A stretch of DNA of 64,000 nt from Filimonas effusa (GTDB lineage Bacteria; Bacteroidota; Bacteroidia; Chitinophagales; Chitinophagaceae), in NCBI RefSeq assembly GCF_004118675.1, contig NZ_SDHZ01000005.1, forward strand, positions 186,001 to 250,000, written 5' to 3'. The notes beneath the pieces are model-generated. The model had not been told where the DNA came from. It saw only the letters and a program-made list of their open reading frames with translations, and did no database searches. Numbering within the stretch: the first letter of the stretch is position 1; each line of letters begins with the position of its first letter. The position numbers were made by a program, and so were the translations under genes. Below are positions 9,632-17,103 of the stretch, piece by piece.

Positions 9632-9655
9632 TTTTACCGTAATTTAACGGTAAAA
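9632..9655. promoter_or_regulatory. Dyad in the gmk-SDR gap (candidate operator)
   Basis: Perfect 9-bp inverted repeat TTTTACCGT / ACGGTAAAA separated by AATTTA, just upstream of the SDR start. No T-run follows on either strand, so it looks more like a protein-binding site than a terminator. Confidence 0.45.
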
Positions 9656-9683
9656 CCGCATTAACCCAACACATCACAACAAC

Positions 9684-10268
9684 CTACACCAGGTTATCAC
9701 CCAAAAACGCCGCGATCACCGCCTCTGTAGCAACACAGGCTTTATCGAGATCGTCATTGAGAATCACCTCATCGAAAGAATGTTTAAAAGAGATCTCGTA
9801 AGAAGCTTTATTAACCCGCGTCTGTAAAGTGTCTTCTGTTTCGGTGCCACGGCTCATCAGCCGCTTGCGCAACTCATCAACAGAAGGGGGTTCTATAAAA
9901 ATGGAAAGTGTTTGATCGGGAAACTGCTGCTGCACATGAATAGCGCCCTTTACATCAATATCAAGCATAGGTGTTTTGCCAAGACTCCAGATCCGCTCCA
10001 GCTCCGATTTCAGCGTGCCATAGTACTTTCCTTCATACACCATTTCCCACTCAATGAAAGCCTCCTCCTGGATCTTATCCTGGAACTCCTCTACACTCAT
10101 GAAATAATAGTCTACACCATTACGCTCCGCCCCTCTCGGCTGACGCGTCGCTGCCGAAATGGAAAAACTGAGACGGGGATATTTCTGCAACAAATAACGG
10201 GTGATGGATGTTTTACCTGCACCGGAAGGGGCTGTGATAATAATGATCTTGCCGTGGGCTACTGACAT
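9684..10268 (-). CDS. gmk: Guanylate kinase
   Basis: Phosphorylates GMP to GDP using ATP in purine nucleotide synthesis. The 194-residue length is normal. The P-loop APSGAGKT is at residues 13-20, followed by the GMP-binding segment with SISAATRQPRGAERNGVDYYF (about 37-57, two parts) and the lid region RLMSRGTETEDTLQTR. No other start competes well with the ATG at 10268. It faces the SRPBCC gene divergently and may be cotranscribed with the SDR gene downstream. Confidence 0.97.
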   Translation of the reverse strand: MSVAHGKIIIITAPSGAGKTSITRYLLQKYPRLSFSISAATRQPRGAERNGVDYYFMSVEEFQDKIQEEAFIEWEMVYEGKYYGTLKSELERIWSLGKTPMLDIDVKGAIHVQQQFPDQTLSIFIEPPSVDELRKRLMSRGTETEDTLQTRVNKASYEISFKHSFDEVILNDDLDKACVATEAVIAAFLGDNLV

Positions 10269-10351
10269 GCCGCTTTATTTCCGGCAAAGAAAACAAAAAA
10301 AAACCACCATACCATGTCTTAATTACCCCCGAGATTGGCGCATTTGCCCCT

Positions 10352-10381
10352 TTTTGCACACGCAGATAGCTAATACATTTG
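10352..10381 (+). promoter_or_regulatory. Promoter for the SRPBCC gene
   Basis: A -7 element TACATTTG (10374-10381) with a TTTTG -33-like element ending at 10356. It ends 28 nt before the ATG at 10410. Confidence 0.5.
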
Positions 10382-10409
10382 TAATAATTATAATCAAAAA
10401 AACCACTGT

Positions 10410-10949
10410 ATGAAAATTGTAGGCAAAATATTGCTGGGCATCGTTATTGTCATTGTCCTGGTATTGCTCCTTGGCTTGTTTACAAAGAAAGAATACACTG
10501 TAGAAAGAAGTATCGTCATCAACCGCCCCAACCAGCAGGTGTTCGACTATATCAAATTCGTCAAAAATCATCTCAACTATAACAAATGGTGGCGCATGGA
10601 CCCCAACGTAAAAACTACGTTCACCGGCACCGACGGCACCCCCGGATTTATAGCGGCATGGGATAGCGAAATGAAAGAAGCCGGTAAAGGCGAACAGCAG
10701 ATCACCGCCGTGAAAGAAGGAGAATATACCGATTGTGAAATAAGATTTATCAAACCTTTCGAGGGAGTGGCCTATACCAGGATGAGCACCAGCGCCGTTA
10801 CAGATGCACAAACACGTGTAACCTGGCGGTTTAACGGTAAAATGAAATACCCCATGAACATAATGTTGCTGTTCATGAACATGGACAAGATGCTGGGTAA
10901 AGACCTGGAAGCAAGCCTCACCAGCCTGAAGGCCCTCCTCGAAAAATAA
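10410..10949 (+). CDS. Membrane-anchored SRPBCC (START-like) family protein
   Basis: A 179-residue protein with one N-terminal hydrophobic segment (about 4-24), then a polyketide-cyclase/START-like fold beginning at KKEYTVERSIVINRPNQQVF and ending with a long C-terminal helix. The SRPBCC fold binds hydrophobic ligands in a cavity; no ligand can be deduced. A small unknown gene follows after 11 bp, so the two probably share a transcript starting from the TACATTTG promoter. Confidence 0.8.
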   Translation: MKIVGKILLGIVIVIVLVLLLGLFTKKEYTVERSIVINRPNQQVFDYIKFVKNHLNYNKWWRMDPNVKTTFTGTDGTPGFIAAWDSEMKEAGKGEQQITAVKEGEYTDCEIRFIKPFEGVAYTRMSTSAVTDAQTRVTWRFNGKMKYPMNIMLLFMNMDKMLGKDLEASLTSLKALLEK

Positions 10950-10960
10950 TACAAATTTTT

Positions 10961-11182
10961 ATGGTGGAAGTTTTCAAAACCAACGTGAATAACAGGCACC
11001 AGGCCAACCTGCTGATAGCAGAAATACACCAACACTTCAATACCTACCGCGTTAATTTCGACCTGGAGGATTGCGACCATATCCTCCGGGTCGCCTGCGA
11101 CAACGGCGGGCAAATTGAAGCAGCCCTTGTAATAAGCGTGCTCCGGCGCTATGGTTTCACCGCCGAAATCCTGCCCGGCTAA
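10961..11182 (+). CDS. Small conserved-looking protein, unknown function
   Basis: A 73-residue protein with no recognised motif. The alternating pattern (MVEVFKTNVNNRHQANLLI, then YRVNFDLEDCDHILRV, then ALVISVLRRYGFTAEIL) suggests a beta-alpha-beta-beta-alpha-beta ferredoxin-like fold of the kind seen in HMA domains, but without a CxxC metal site. It starts 11 bp after the SRPBCC stop, consistent with coexpression. Confidence 0.6.
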   Translation: MVEVFKTNVNNRHQANLLIAEIHQHFNTYRVNFDLEDCDHILRVACDNGGQIEAALVISVLRRYGFTAEILPG

Positions 11183-11475
11183 AATGAAAAGCAGCGCGGG
11201 AAAACAGGCGCCGCATTACACTACATCCCTGAAAACAGAATTTACATAACCCGTATCGAAAATATATAGTAACATTACAGGTATGAACTGATAACTAATT
11301 TCATCTGCCACCTGGCTACTGCCCGCTCAGCCGAAGCATCACAATACCGCTCCCCGGGCAAAACCATACATCCAGCCAGGTAAAACCACACGTCACCAGC
11401 ACTGCCCGGCATCCGGATAACACGATCCGGCCATAACAACATATTTGCACAGACAAAAAACAGCAGTCAAAACAT
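11183..11475. other. Intergenic region upstream of MATE gene
   Basis: 293 bp without a supported gene. A partial -7 element (CATATTTG, ending at 11447) about 28 nt before the MATE start is the only signal seen. Confidence 0.4.
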
Positions 11476-12876
11476 ATGGCTGAAATTCAGAAACAAAATA
11501 GTTTCTCCCGTTTATACCACGTAGTAAAGCAATCCCTCAACGGAGAAACATTAGACTATACACAAGGCAGCATTTCAAAAGCAGTAGTATTACTTGCCAT
11601 TCCCATGATCCTCGAACTAAGCCTCGAAAGCGTGTTTGCACTGGTCGACATGTTTTTCGTAGGCAAACTGGGAGAAAATGCCATTGCCACAGTTGGCCTC
11701 ACAGAATCGGTGATCACCATCGTTTACTCCATAGCCATGGGCTTAAGTACCGCCGCAACAGCCATCGTAGCCAGGCGAACCGGCGAAAAAGCGCCCGACG
11801 CAGCAGCACATGCAGGCGCACAGGCCATAGTAATAGCCCTTTTCCTCACAGTTATCCTGAGTATAACAGGCGTCATATTCGCCGCAGATATCCTGCGGCT
11901 CATGGGAGCCGATGCCGCAGTAGTGGCCGATGGGGCCATATTCACCCGCATCATGTTTGGCGGCAGTGTATCCATCATCCTTCTATTCCTCATCAATGGT
12001 ATCTTCCGGGGCGCAGGCGACGCCGCCATGGCCATGAAAAGCCTATGGATCGCCAGCATCCTCAACATCATCCTTTGCCCGCTGCTCATACATTTCTACG
12101 GATTGAAAGGCGCAGCCATCGCCACCCTGATAGGCCGCTCCTCAGGCGTATTGTACCAATGCTATCACCTCACAAAAGGAAGAAAAGGCCTGCTGCATTT
12201 CCGTAGCAGCCATTTCCGGATCGACTGGCCCGTGATCCGCTCCCTTGTGAATGTAGGATGGCCCGCCACCTTCCAGTTTATCATTGCCAGCGGCAGCTGG
12301 ATAGTGCTGGCACGCCTGGTTGCCGAAACAGGAGGAACCGCAGCCTCGGCAGGTTACCAGGTAGCACTCAGGAATGTGGTGTTCTTTATATTGCCCGCAT
12401 GGGGGTTAAGTAATGCAGCCGCCACACTGGTAGGCCAGAACCTGGGAGCAGGTAAAATAGAAAGGGCCGAAAAAAGTGTTTGGCTTACCGCCCGCTACAA
12501 TGCCTTTTTTATGAGCTTTGTAATGATCCTCTTCCTGTTCTTCCCGGCGCCTATCATCCGCTTTTTCACCAATGACGCCGAAGTGGCATCTTACGGCGCA
12601 CGCGCCCTGCAGATCTGCGGCTCAGCTTATATTTTCTACGGCATAGGCATGGTAATGACCCAGGCACTCAACGGAGCCGGCGACACAAGAACACCTACCG
12701 TCATCAATATCGTTGGCTTCTGGCTGTTCCAGATCCCGCTCGCCTACCTGTTGGCCAAAGGATTTAACATGAAAACAACCGGAGTATTCATCGCCATCCC
12801 CGTCGCCGAATCCATGATAGCCATCATCGCCTGGTATTATTTCCGGAAAGGGAAATGGAAGGAAGTAAAGGTATAG
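11476..12876 (+). CDS. MATE-family multidrug/Na+ efflux transporter
   Basis: A 466-residue inner-membrane transporter with about 12 transmembrane helices in two MatE halves (about 35-195 and 255-425). Hallmarks include FALVDMFFVGKLGENAIATV in the first half and GAGDTRTPTVI late in the second. The NorM/DinF/Vmr superfamily exports cationic drugs or metabolites using a Na+ or H+ gradient. Its 3' end overlaps the upstream-extended frame of the quinone oxidoreductase gene; with the start chosen there the two are separated by 32 bp and may be cotranscribed. Confidence 0.92.
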   Translation: MAEIQKQNSFSRLYHVVKQSLNGETLDYTQGSISKAVVLLAIPMILELSLESVFALVDMFFVGKLGENAIATVGLTESVITIVYSIAMGLSTAATAIVARRTGEKAPDAAAHAGAQAIVIALFLTVILSITGVIFAADILRLMGADAAVVADGAIFTRIMFGGSVSIILLFLINGIFRGAGDAAMAMKSLWIASILNIILCPLLIHFYGLKGAAIATLIGRSSGVLYQCYHLTKGRKGLLHFRSSHFRIDWPVIRSLVNVGWPATFQFIIASGSWIVLARLVAETGGTAASAGYQVALRNVVFFILPAWGLSNAAATLVGQNLGAGKIERAEKSVWLTARYNAFFMSFVMILFLFFPAPIIRFFTNDAEVASYGARALQICGSAYIFYGIGMVMTQALNGAGDTRTPTVINIVGFWLFQIPLAYLLAKGFNMKTTGVFIAIPVAESMIAIIAWYYFRKGKWKEVKV

Positions 12877-12908
12877 TTAACTTGCCGCCTTCAGCAAAAG
12901 TGAAAGCC

Positions 12909-13877
12909 ATGAAAGCAATTGTCATTCCCCAACCTGGTGATCCTTCGGTATTAACGTTAACGGAACGTCCCGATCCTGTGCCGGCGGCTCATGAAGTATT
13001 GATAGCAGTAAAAGCTGCGGGCGTAAACCGTCCCGATATTATACAGCGGAAAGGCCATTACGCCGCACCTCCCGGCATCGTCGCCGATATCCCCGGACTG
13101 GAAGTAGCCGGAGAAATAATTGCCTGCGGCAGCGAAGTAAGCCGCTGGAAACCGGGAGACCGCGTATGTGCACTGCTTGGCGGAGGCGGTTACGCCTCAA
13201 AAGCCATCGCACAGGAAGGCCAATGCCTGCCCATCCCCGCCGGATGGACCGAAGCAGAAGCAGCTTCATTACCCGAAACAGTCCTCACCGTATGGCATAA
13301 CGTTTTCCAGCGGGGACAACTGCAGGCCGGCGAACACCTGCTGGTACACGGCGGCAGCAGCGGCATAGGCATTACAGCGATTCAACTGGCAAAAGCCTTC
13401 GGCGCCAAAGTATCGGTAACAGCCGGATCCGAAGAAAAATGTGAAGCCTGCCGCCGTTTAGGCGCCGGTAAGGCCATCAATTACAAAGAACAGGACTTTG
13501 CACAAATTCTTGAACAGGAAGGGGTTAATGTAATCCTGGATATGATTGGCGCAAAGTATTTCCCCCAAAACATAAACCTGCTGCAACCCGATGGCCGCCT
13601 GGTATTCATAAACGCCATGAAAGGCAATGAAGCAAACTTCGCCATTACCGACCTCATGCGCAAACGCCTTACCATCACCGGGAGCACCCTGCGCAGCCGC
13701 GATAACGCATTCAAAGCTTCATTAACAAGGGAAGTGGAAGAAAAAGTATGGCCTGTTCTCGAATCAGGTCAGTTTAAACCCGTGATTTACCGCAGTTTAC
13801 CATTATCCGACGCCGCAGAAGCACATTCCCTAATGGAAGCAAGTGTGCATATAGGCAAGATTGTACTGCTTACCTAA
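12909..13877 (+). CDS. NAD(P)H-quinone oxidoreductase, PIG3/zinc-free MDR family
   Basis: Medium-chain dehydrogenase without zinc ligands. An N-terminal GroES-like domain is followed by a Rossmann domain with VHGGSSGIGITAIQLAKAFG. The family usually reduces quinones with NADPH in the cytoplasm. The frame is open upstream to an ATG at 12855 inside the MATE gene. The start at 12909 (MKAIVIPQPGDPSVL, 322 residues) is preferred because it is where homologues begin and it removes the overlap. It ends at a good terminator. Confidence 0.9.
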   Translation: MKAIVIPQPGDPSVLTLTERPDPVPAAHEVLIAVKAAGVNRPDIIQRKGHYAAPPGIVADIPGLEVAGEIIACGSEVSRWKPGDRVCALLGGGGYASKAIAQEGQCLPIPAGWTEAEAASLPETVLTVWHNVFQRGQLQAGEHLLVHGGSSGIGITAIQLAKAFGAKVSVTAGSEEKCEACRRLGAGKAINYKEQDFAQILEQEGVNVILDMIGAKYFPQNINLLQPDGRLVFINAMKGNEANFAITDLMRKRLTITGSTLRSRDNAFKASLTREVEEKVWPVLESGQFKPVIYRSLPLSDAAEAHSLMEASVHIGKIVLLT

Positions 13878-13906
13878 TCATATAAAAAAACCACATATTT
13901 CCATTT

Positions 13907-13929
13907 GGGCCTTTTCAGGCCCTTTTTTT
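13907..13929 (+). terminator. Terminator after quinone oxidoreductase gene
   Basis: Stem GGGCCT / AGGCCC with a 4-nt loop, followed by seven T residues. Confidence 0.85.
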
Positions 13930-14048
13930 ATGCTCAAAACCAAAAAAAATGCAAAAATGAAAGTTTTCCGGAATTGTTTTTTTCTTGGATATCATTAAAA
14001 AAAATCGCTAAAACCCTTGCTGCCACTGCATTTGGCTTTTAAAGCCCC

Positions 14049-14092
14049 CGGTTTGCGATAAAAAAACCAAAGAAAACTTGTCTTGCAAACCG
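14049..14092. repeat. 8-bp inverted repeat upstream of candidate small RNA
   Basis: CGGTTTGC (14049-14056) and GCAAACCG (14085-14092) are perfect inverted copies 28 nt apart. The right arm overlaps the presumed -33 region of the promoter at 14083-14113, so this may be an operator or part of a longer folded RNA. Confidence 0.45.
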
Positions 14093-14113
14093 CTATTTCG
14101 CGTCGTAAGTTTG
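14083..14113 (+). promoter_or_regulatory. Promoter for candidate small RNA
   Basis: TTG at 14083-14085 and the -7 element TAAGTTTG at 14106-14113, about 20 nt apart, match the Bacteroidota promoter layout. No coding sequence starts downstream before the terminator at 14248. Confidence 0.5.
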
Positions 14114-14117
14114 TTTT

Positions 14118-14248
14118 GTAAATGACAACGGGGTAAGAGAAAAAGAAGAAAAAAGAGATCATTTACCAACGACATCGATTTTTAAGAATTTTCATATGGC
14201 AAGCAATCGTTAGAGGTCATCTGTTTCTACAGAAGACCCTTTTTTTTT
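14118..14248 (+). ncRNA. Candidate free-standing small RNA (about 130 nt)
   Basis: Lies between a promoter-like element and a strong terminator with no sensible open frame inside. Internal pairings: GTAAATGA (14118-14125) with TCATTTAC (14159-14166), enclosing a purine-rich loop; AACGA (14168-14172) with TCGTT (14207-14211); and the terminator stem at 14214-14239 followed by nine T. The gene upstream has its own terminator, so this is probably an independent transcript. It was not recognised as 6S, SRP, tmRNA or a known riboswitch. Its 5' end is uncertain by several nucleotides. Confidence 0.45.
14214..14248 (+). terminator. Strong terminator of candidate small RNA
   Basis: AGGTCATCTG pairs with CAGAAGACC (one internal A-A mismatch) around a 6-nt loop, followed by nine consecutive T residues. 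Confidence 0.85.
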
Positions 14249-14594
14249 ATAGATAGTTCCTGCCAGCCATCCACCCCGATCACGGATCATAGGATCATAT
14301 CAAAAAGTTGAGGGATTAAACTTTTAGGCATAAATCTTAGCAAGTCTAAAAAGGAAGAATCAAAACCAAAACTTGTGGAGTGAAGCTTAACTTTACGCTC
14401 CGTATTTCTTTTATTACCCTACTTTCAGACTGCTGTTAATAAAGCCCCCGGCGCTTTCCTTATCCTTTCCCCGAAATAGTACGCTTTATATACGGACACT
14501 AAACGAGCCTTGAACCTGCTCCCGGCCTGCCCCGTCCCCGGAACTCATTCTCCCCCCGGTAGCCCCACAATCCCGATTACAGCCAATTTTGGCT
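14249..14594. other. Non-coding stretch with two further hairpins
   Basis: No gene seen. Two local stems stand out: AAAAGTT (14303-14309) with AACTTTT (14319-14325), and GGAGTG-AAG (14377-14385) with CTTTACGCTCC (14391-14401), the latter followed by a weak T-rich tract that could be a second terminator. The last 100 bp are C-rich and lead into the promoter of the next gene. Confidence 0.4.
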
Positions 14595-14602
14595 TAATTT
14601 CG
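14595..14602 (+). promoter_or_regulatory. -7-like element almost touching the next start
   Basis: TAATTTCG is one mismatch from TANNTTTG and ends 6 nt before the ATG at 14609, implying a leaderless or nearly leaderless mRNA if it is real. Confidence 0.4.
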
Positions 14603-14608
14603 CGCCCT

Positions 14609-15226
14609 ATGAGTTATTATATCCGCATACTGGGCACTCAGGATCCCGACATTCATTTAGATCAGATACTGGAAGCGCTCGAAGAAGAAGGCCTGGTAGC
14701 CCGCTTTGGTGTGCTTGAAGATGAAAGACCCGAAAGCTGGACCAGCTTTGAACTGATGAATGAAGAGGAAGAAGTGCTGGCGCTGGTAGAACGCAATCCC
14801 GTTGTTGATGGAAACCTCGGCCAGGAAGAATTGGCTGAATTCAAGGAATCTATATTGGAATTCAAGCCCTTAAGTGCAGCAAAATGGCTTCATTCCTTTT
14901 TCGACAAGGTAAAAGTGATCTACGCATTCGAACTGCTCGACGCAGGAGTGGAGGCAGAAAACTATCCCATTGTCATAGCTACCCAATCTGCTATCTGGCA
15001 AAAAGTGAAAGGCATTTTGCAGGCCGATGACGAAGGATTTTCAAATGAAGAAGGTTATCATATCCTCTGGCAGTTCAGCGACGATGTAGAAGGCCCATGG
15101 CAGTGCGCAGTTCTGGAAAAGGATGGTTCATGGAAAAACTTTACAATGCAACTCGGAGACGCCGCCAGCCAGGAAGCTTTTAAGCGCGGCGAAGTGCCGG
15201 CAAACACTGGCAAAAGCCTTGAATAA
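14609..15226 (+). CDS. Acidic protein of unknown function
   Basis: 205 residues, not recognised. It begins MSYYIRILGTQDPDIHLDQI and is rich in Glu/Asp with several Trp. No signal peptide or membrane segment is visible, so it is likely cytoplasmic. The frame is open upstream to 14510, but that extension is proline-rich low-quality sequence overlapping the presumed promoter, so 14609 is preferred. The orphan histidine kinase follows after 149 bp; no functional link is evident. Confidence 0.75.
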   Translation: MSYYIRILGTQDPDIHLDQILEALEEEGLVARFGVLEDERPESWTSFELMNEEEEVLALVERNPVVDGNLGQEELAEFKESILEFKPLSAAKWLHSFFDKVKVIYAFELLDAGVEAENYPIVIATQSAIWQKVKGILQADDEGFSNEEGYHILWQFSDDVEGPWQCAVLEKDGSWKNFTMQLGDAASQEAFKRGEVPANTGKSLE

Positions 15227-15375
15227 GGGATCCGCAATTACCCGGTTTTTGGTATCTTCAATGTTGTTGGTAAGTGTTGGAACAATGTTTACAGGCTTCA
15301 GAAATAACGCCCGGTTTCTGAAGCTGAACATAATTTGTTTCCGGCATTCCTGATTGTTGCATAAACCATACCCTA

Positions 15376-16656
15376 ATGTGGAGTAAAGTAAAAAAGTGGC
15401 TGGATACGGGCACATCGGAGGAGTTTGGCTTTATTATTAATACACGTATCCGGACAATAAACCTGGCTGCCATGGTGGGGGGCTCCGCCTCACTGCTTTT
15501 CACTATCCTCAATTTCTCGACAGGTCATTACCTGCTGGGCGCTCATACCCTCGTTAATCTCATCCTCCTGGGAACGCTTATCTATTTCAATGCACGCCAT
15601 AACTTCCTGAAAGGACCCGCTACCATGATGGTACTGCTCTCCCTGGCATTTACCTCAAACGGCATCCTCTTCCATAACGGAATGGAGTTTTACGTGCTGC
15701 TGGTAGTATGCCTCGGGTTGTTGCTGTTCGATAACATGCGGGTTATTTTGCTCATCCTGTTCATCAACAGCATATTATTCCTCGTGGCACATAAAGTGGT
15801 TTCCCGTTATGCCATACAGCCATCGATCGCCAACAGATCGTTCATAAATATGGCCGTATGGCTCGTAATACTGTTGTTGTGTTTATACACCTTCAAGAAA
15901 CGCAGCCTCATGTACCTGCAACGCCTCGAACTGGCAAATAAGCAGTTGCAGGAATCCAACCGCTCAAAAGAAAAACTGTTCTCGATAGTAGCGCATGATA
16001 TGCGATCTCCGCTCAACTCATTAACCGCTACACTCGATCTCCTGAATAACCAGTTCATCGACGAAAAAACCTTCCGCGAACTAAGCAGCTTGCTTTCAAA
16101 CCAAACAAAACATCTTAACGAAAACATGGATGTGCTGTTGAGATGGGCAACCAGCCAGTTAAGAGGAATTGAAGTGAATGCCCATGCTTTTGACCTCTGC
16201 ATTTATATCCGCGATATACTGCAGTTGCTGGCTCCGTTAATGGAATTCAAACACGTTCGCTGCGAAGCAGGATGCAATGGACCTGTGATGGTATTTGCCG
16301 ATACCGATCACGTACAGCTTATACTGCGCAACCTTATTACCAATGCCATCAAATTCAGCCATACAGGTGGCGTCATTACAGTATCGGCATCGTGTGAAGA
16401 AAAAGGCAAAGTATGGGTGCATGTACAGGATAATGGCATAGGCATGAGCCAGGATGCAGTGAACAACCTGTTCAACCCCGCCGTAATTCAATCACTCCCC
16501 GGTACAGGCAATGAAAAAGGTATTGGCCTGGGATTGCAGTTAAGCAATGAATTTGTACAAAAGAATGGTGGCAGTATTACCGTTAAAAGTACGCCTTCAA
16601 AAGGCAGTATTTTCAGTTTCAGCCTGCCCGCCGCACCTGGGAACTATTCTTCATAG
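15376..16656 (+). CDS. Membrane-bound sensor histidine kinase (orphan)
   Basis: A 426-residue kinase. Five or six transmembrane helices (about 28-172) form the sensor, followed by a short coiled linker, a HisKA dimerisation domain with the phospho-accepting histidine H207 in IVAHDMRSPLNS, and a HATPase domain (N-box NLITNAIKF at about 318, G1 DNGIGMS at about 351, G2 GIGLGLQLSNEF at about 381). No response regulator gene lies beside it, so the partner is elsewhere. Its last 13 bp overlap the convergent START-like gene. Confidence 0.92.
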   Translation: MWSKVKKWLDTGTSEEFGFIINTRIRTINLAAMVGGSASLLFTILNFSTGHYLLGAHTLVNLILLGTLIYFNARHNFLKGPATMMVLLSLAFTSNGILFHNGMEFYVLLVVCLGLLLFDNMRVILLILFINSILFLVAHKVVSRYAIQPSIANRSFINMAVWLVILLLCLYTFKKRSLMYLQRLELANKQLQESNRSKEKLFSIVAHDMRSPLNSLTATLDLLNNQFIDEKTFRELSSLLSNQTKHLNENMDVLLRWATSQLRGIEVNAHAFDLCIYIRDILQLLAPLMEFKHVRCEAGCNGPVMVFADTDHVQLILRNLITNAIKFSHTGGVITVSASCEEKGKVWVHVQDNGIGMSQDAVNNLFNPAVIQSLPGTGNEKGIGLGLQLSNEFVQKNGGSITVKSTPSKGSIFSFSLPAAPGNYSS

Positions 16657-17024
16657 AACTCTATCAGCGAGCCAAAATATACCTCATCCCATCCTGCGAC
16701 CATATCTTCATATTCCTCGTCGGGAATATTGGTATGTCTTAACTCAACCGAAGTTCCATGTTTATGCGGATGCAGTTTAATGGTTACTATCGAAGCTTCT
16801 TCCTGGTCACCGAAATACCATTGCTGCACAACCTTTTTCCCTTCTTCAAACTCAAGATTCTTACCCGCAATACTTTCATCCCAGAGAGAAAACTCAGAGC
16901 CTGGTTCTGTAGACATAACGGCAGGTTCACCCGTCCATAACCTGATGGTAGCCGGGTTGGTGAGCGCCAGGTACACTTCTTCCGGAGACGCCGGAAGGAT
17001 ATAATATTTTTTAAAGTCTTTCAT
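16644..17024 (-). CDS. START-like/AHSA1-type SRPBCC protein
   Basis: A cytoplasmic 126-residue protein of the AHSA1/START-like superfamily, starting MKDFKKYYILPASPEEVYLAL with the conserved WTGEP and W(Y/F)G segments. It is acidic at the C-terminus (ending IEFYEE). Function unknown; relatives bind hydrophobic ligands or Hsp90-type partners. A second ATG lies at 17036. The -7 element at 17050-17057 (minus strand) leaves about 19 nt of leader for 17024 and about 7 nt for 17036, so the shorter form is favoured. It overlaps the kinase 3' end by 13 bp, tail to tail. Confidence 0.8.
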   Translation of the reverse strand: MKDFKKYYILPASPEEVYLALTNPATIRLWTGEPAVMSTEPGSEFSLWDESIAGKNLEFEEGKKVVQQWYFGDQEEASIVTIKLHPHKHGTSVELRHTNIPDEEYEDMVAGWDEVYFGSLIEFYEE

Positions 17025-17049
17025 ACCAGGATGCATTAATATTTCGTGG

Positions 17050-17057
17050 CAAAGTTA
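17050..17057 (-). promoter_or_regulatory. -7 element for START-like gene
   Basis: On the minus strand this reads TAACTTTG, a perfect TANNTTTG match. Confidence 0.5.
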
Positions 17058-17103
17058 ACCGAAGGGAACATCCATTTACCGTTTCCCCCGCTTTTTGTTT
17101 CCC

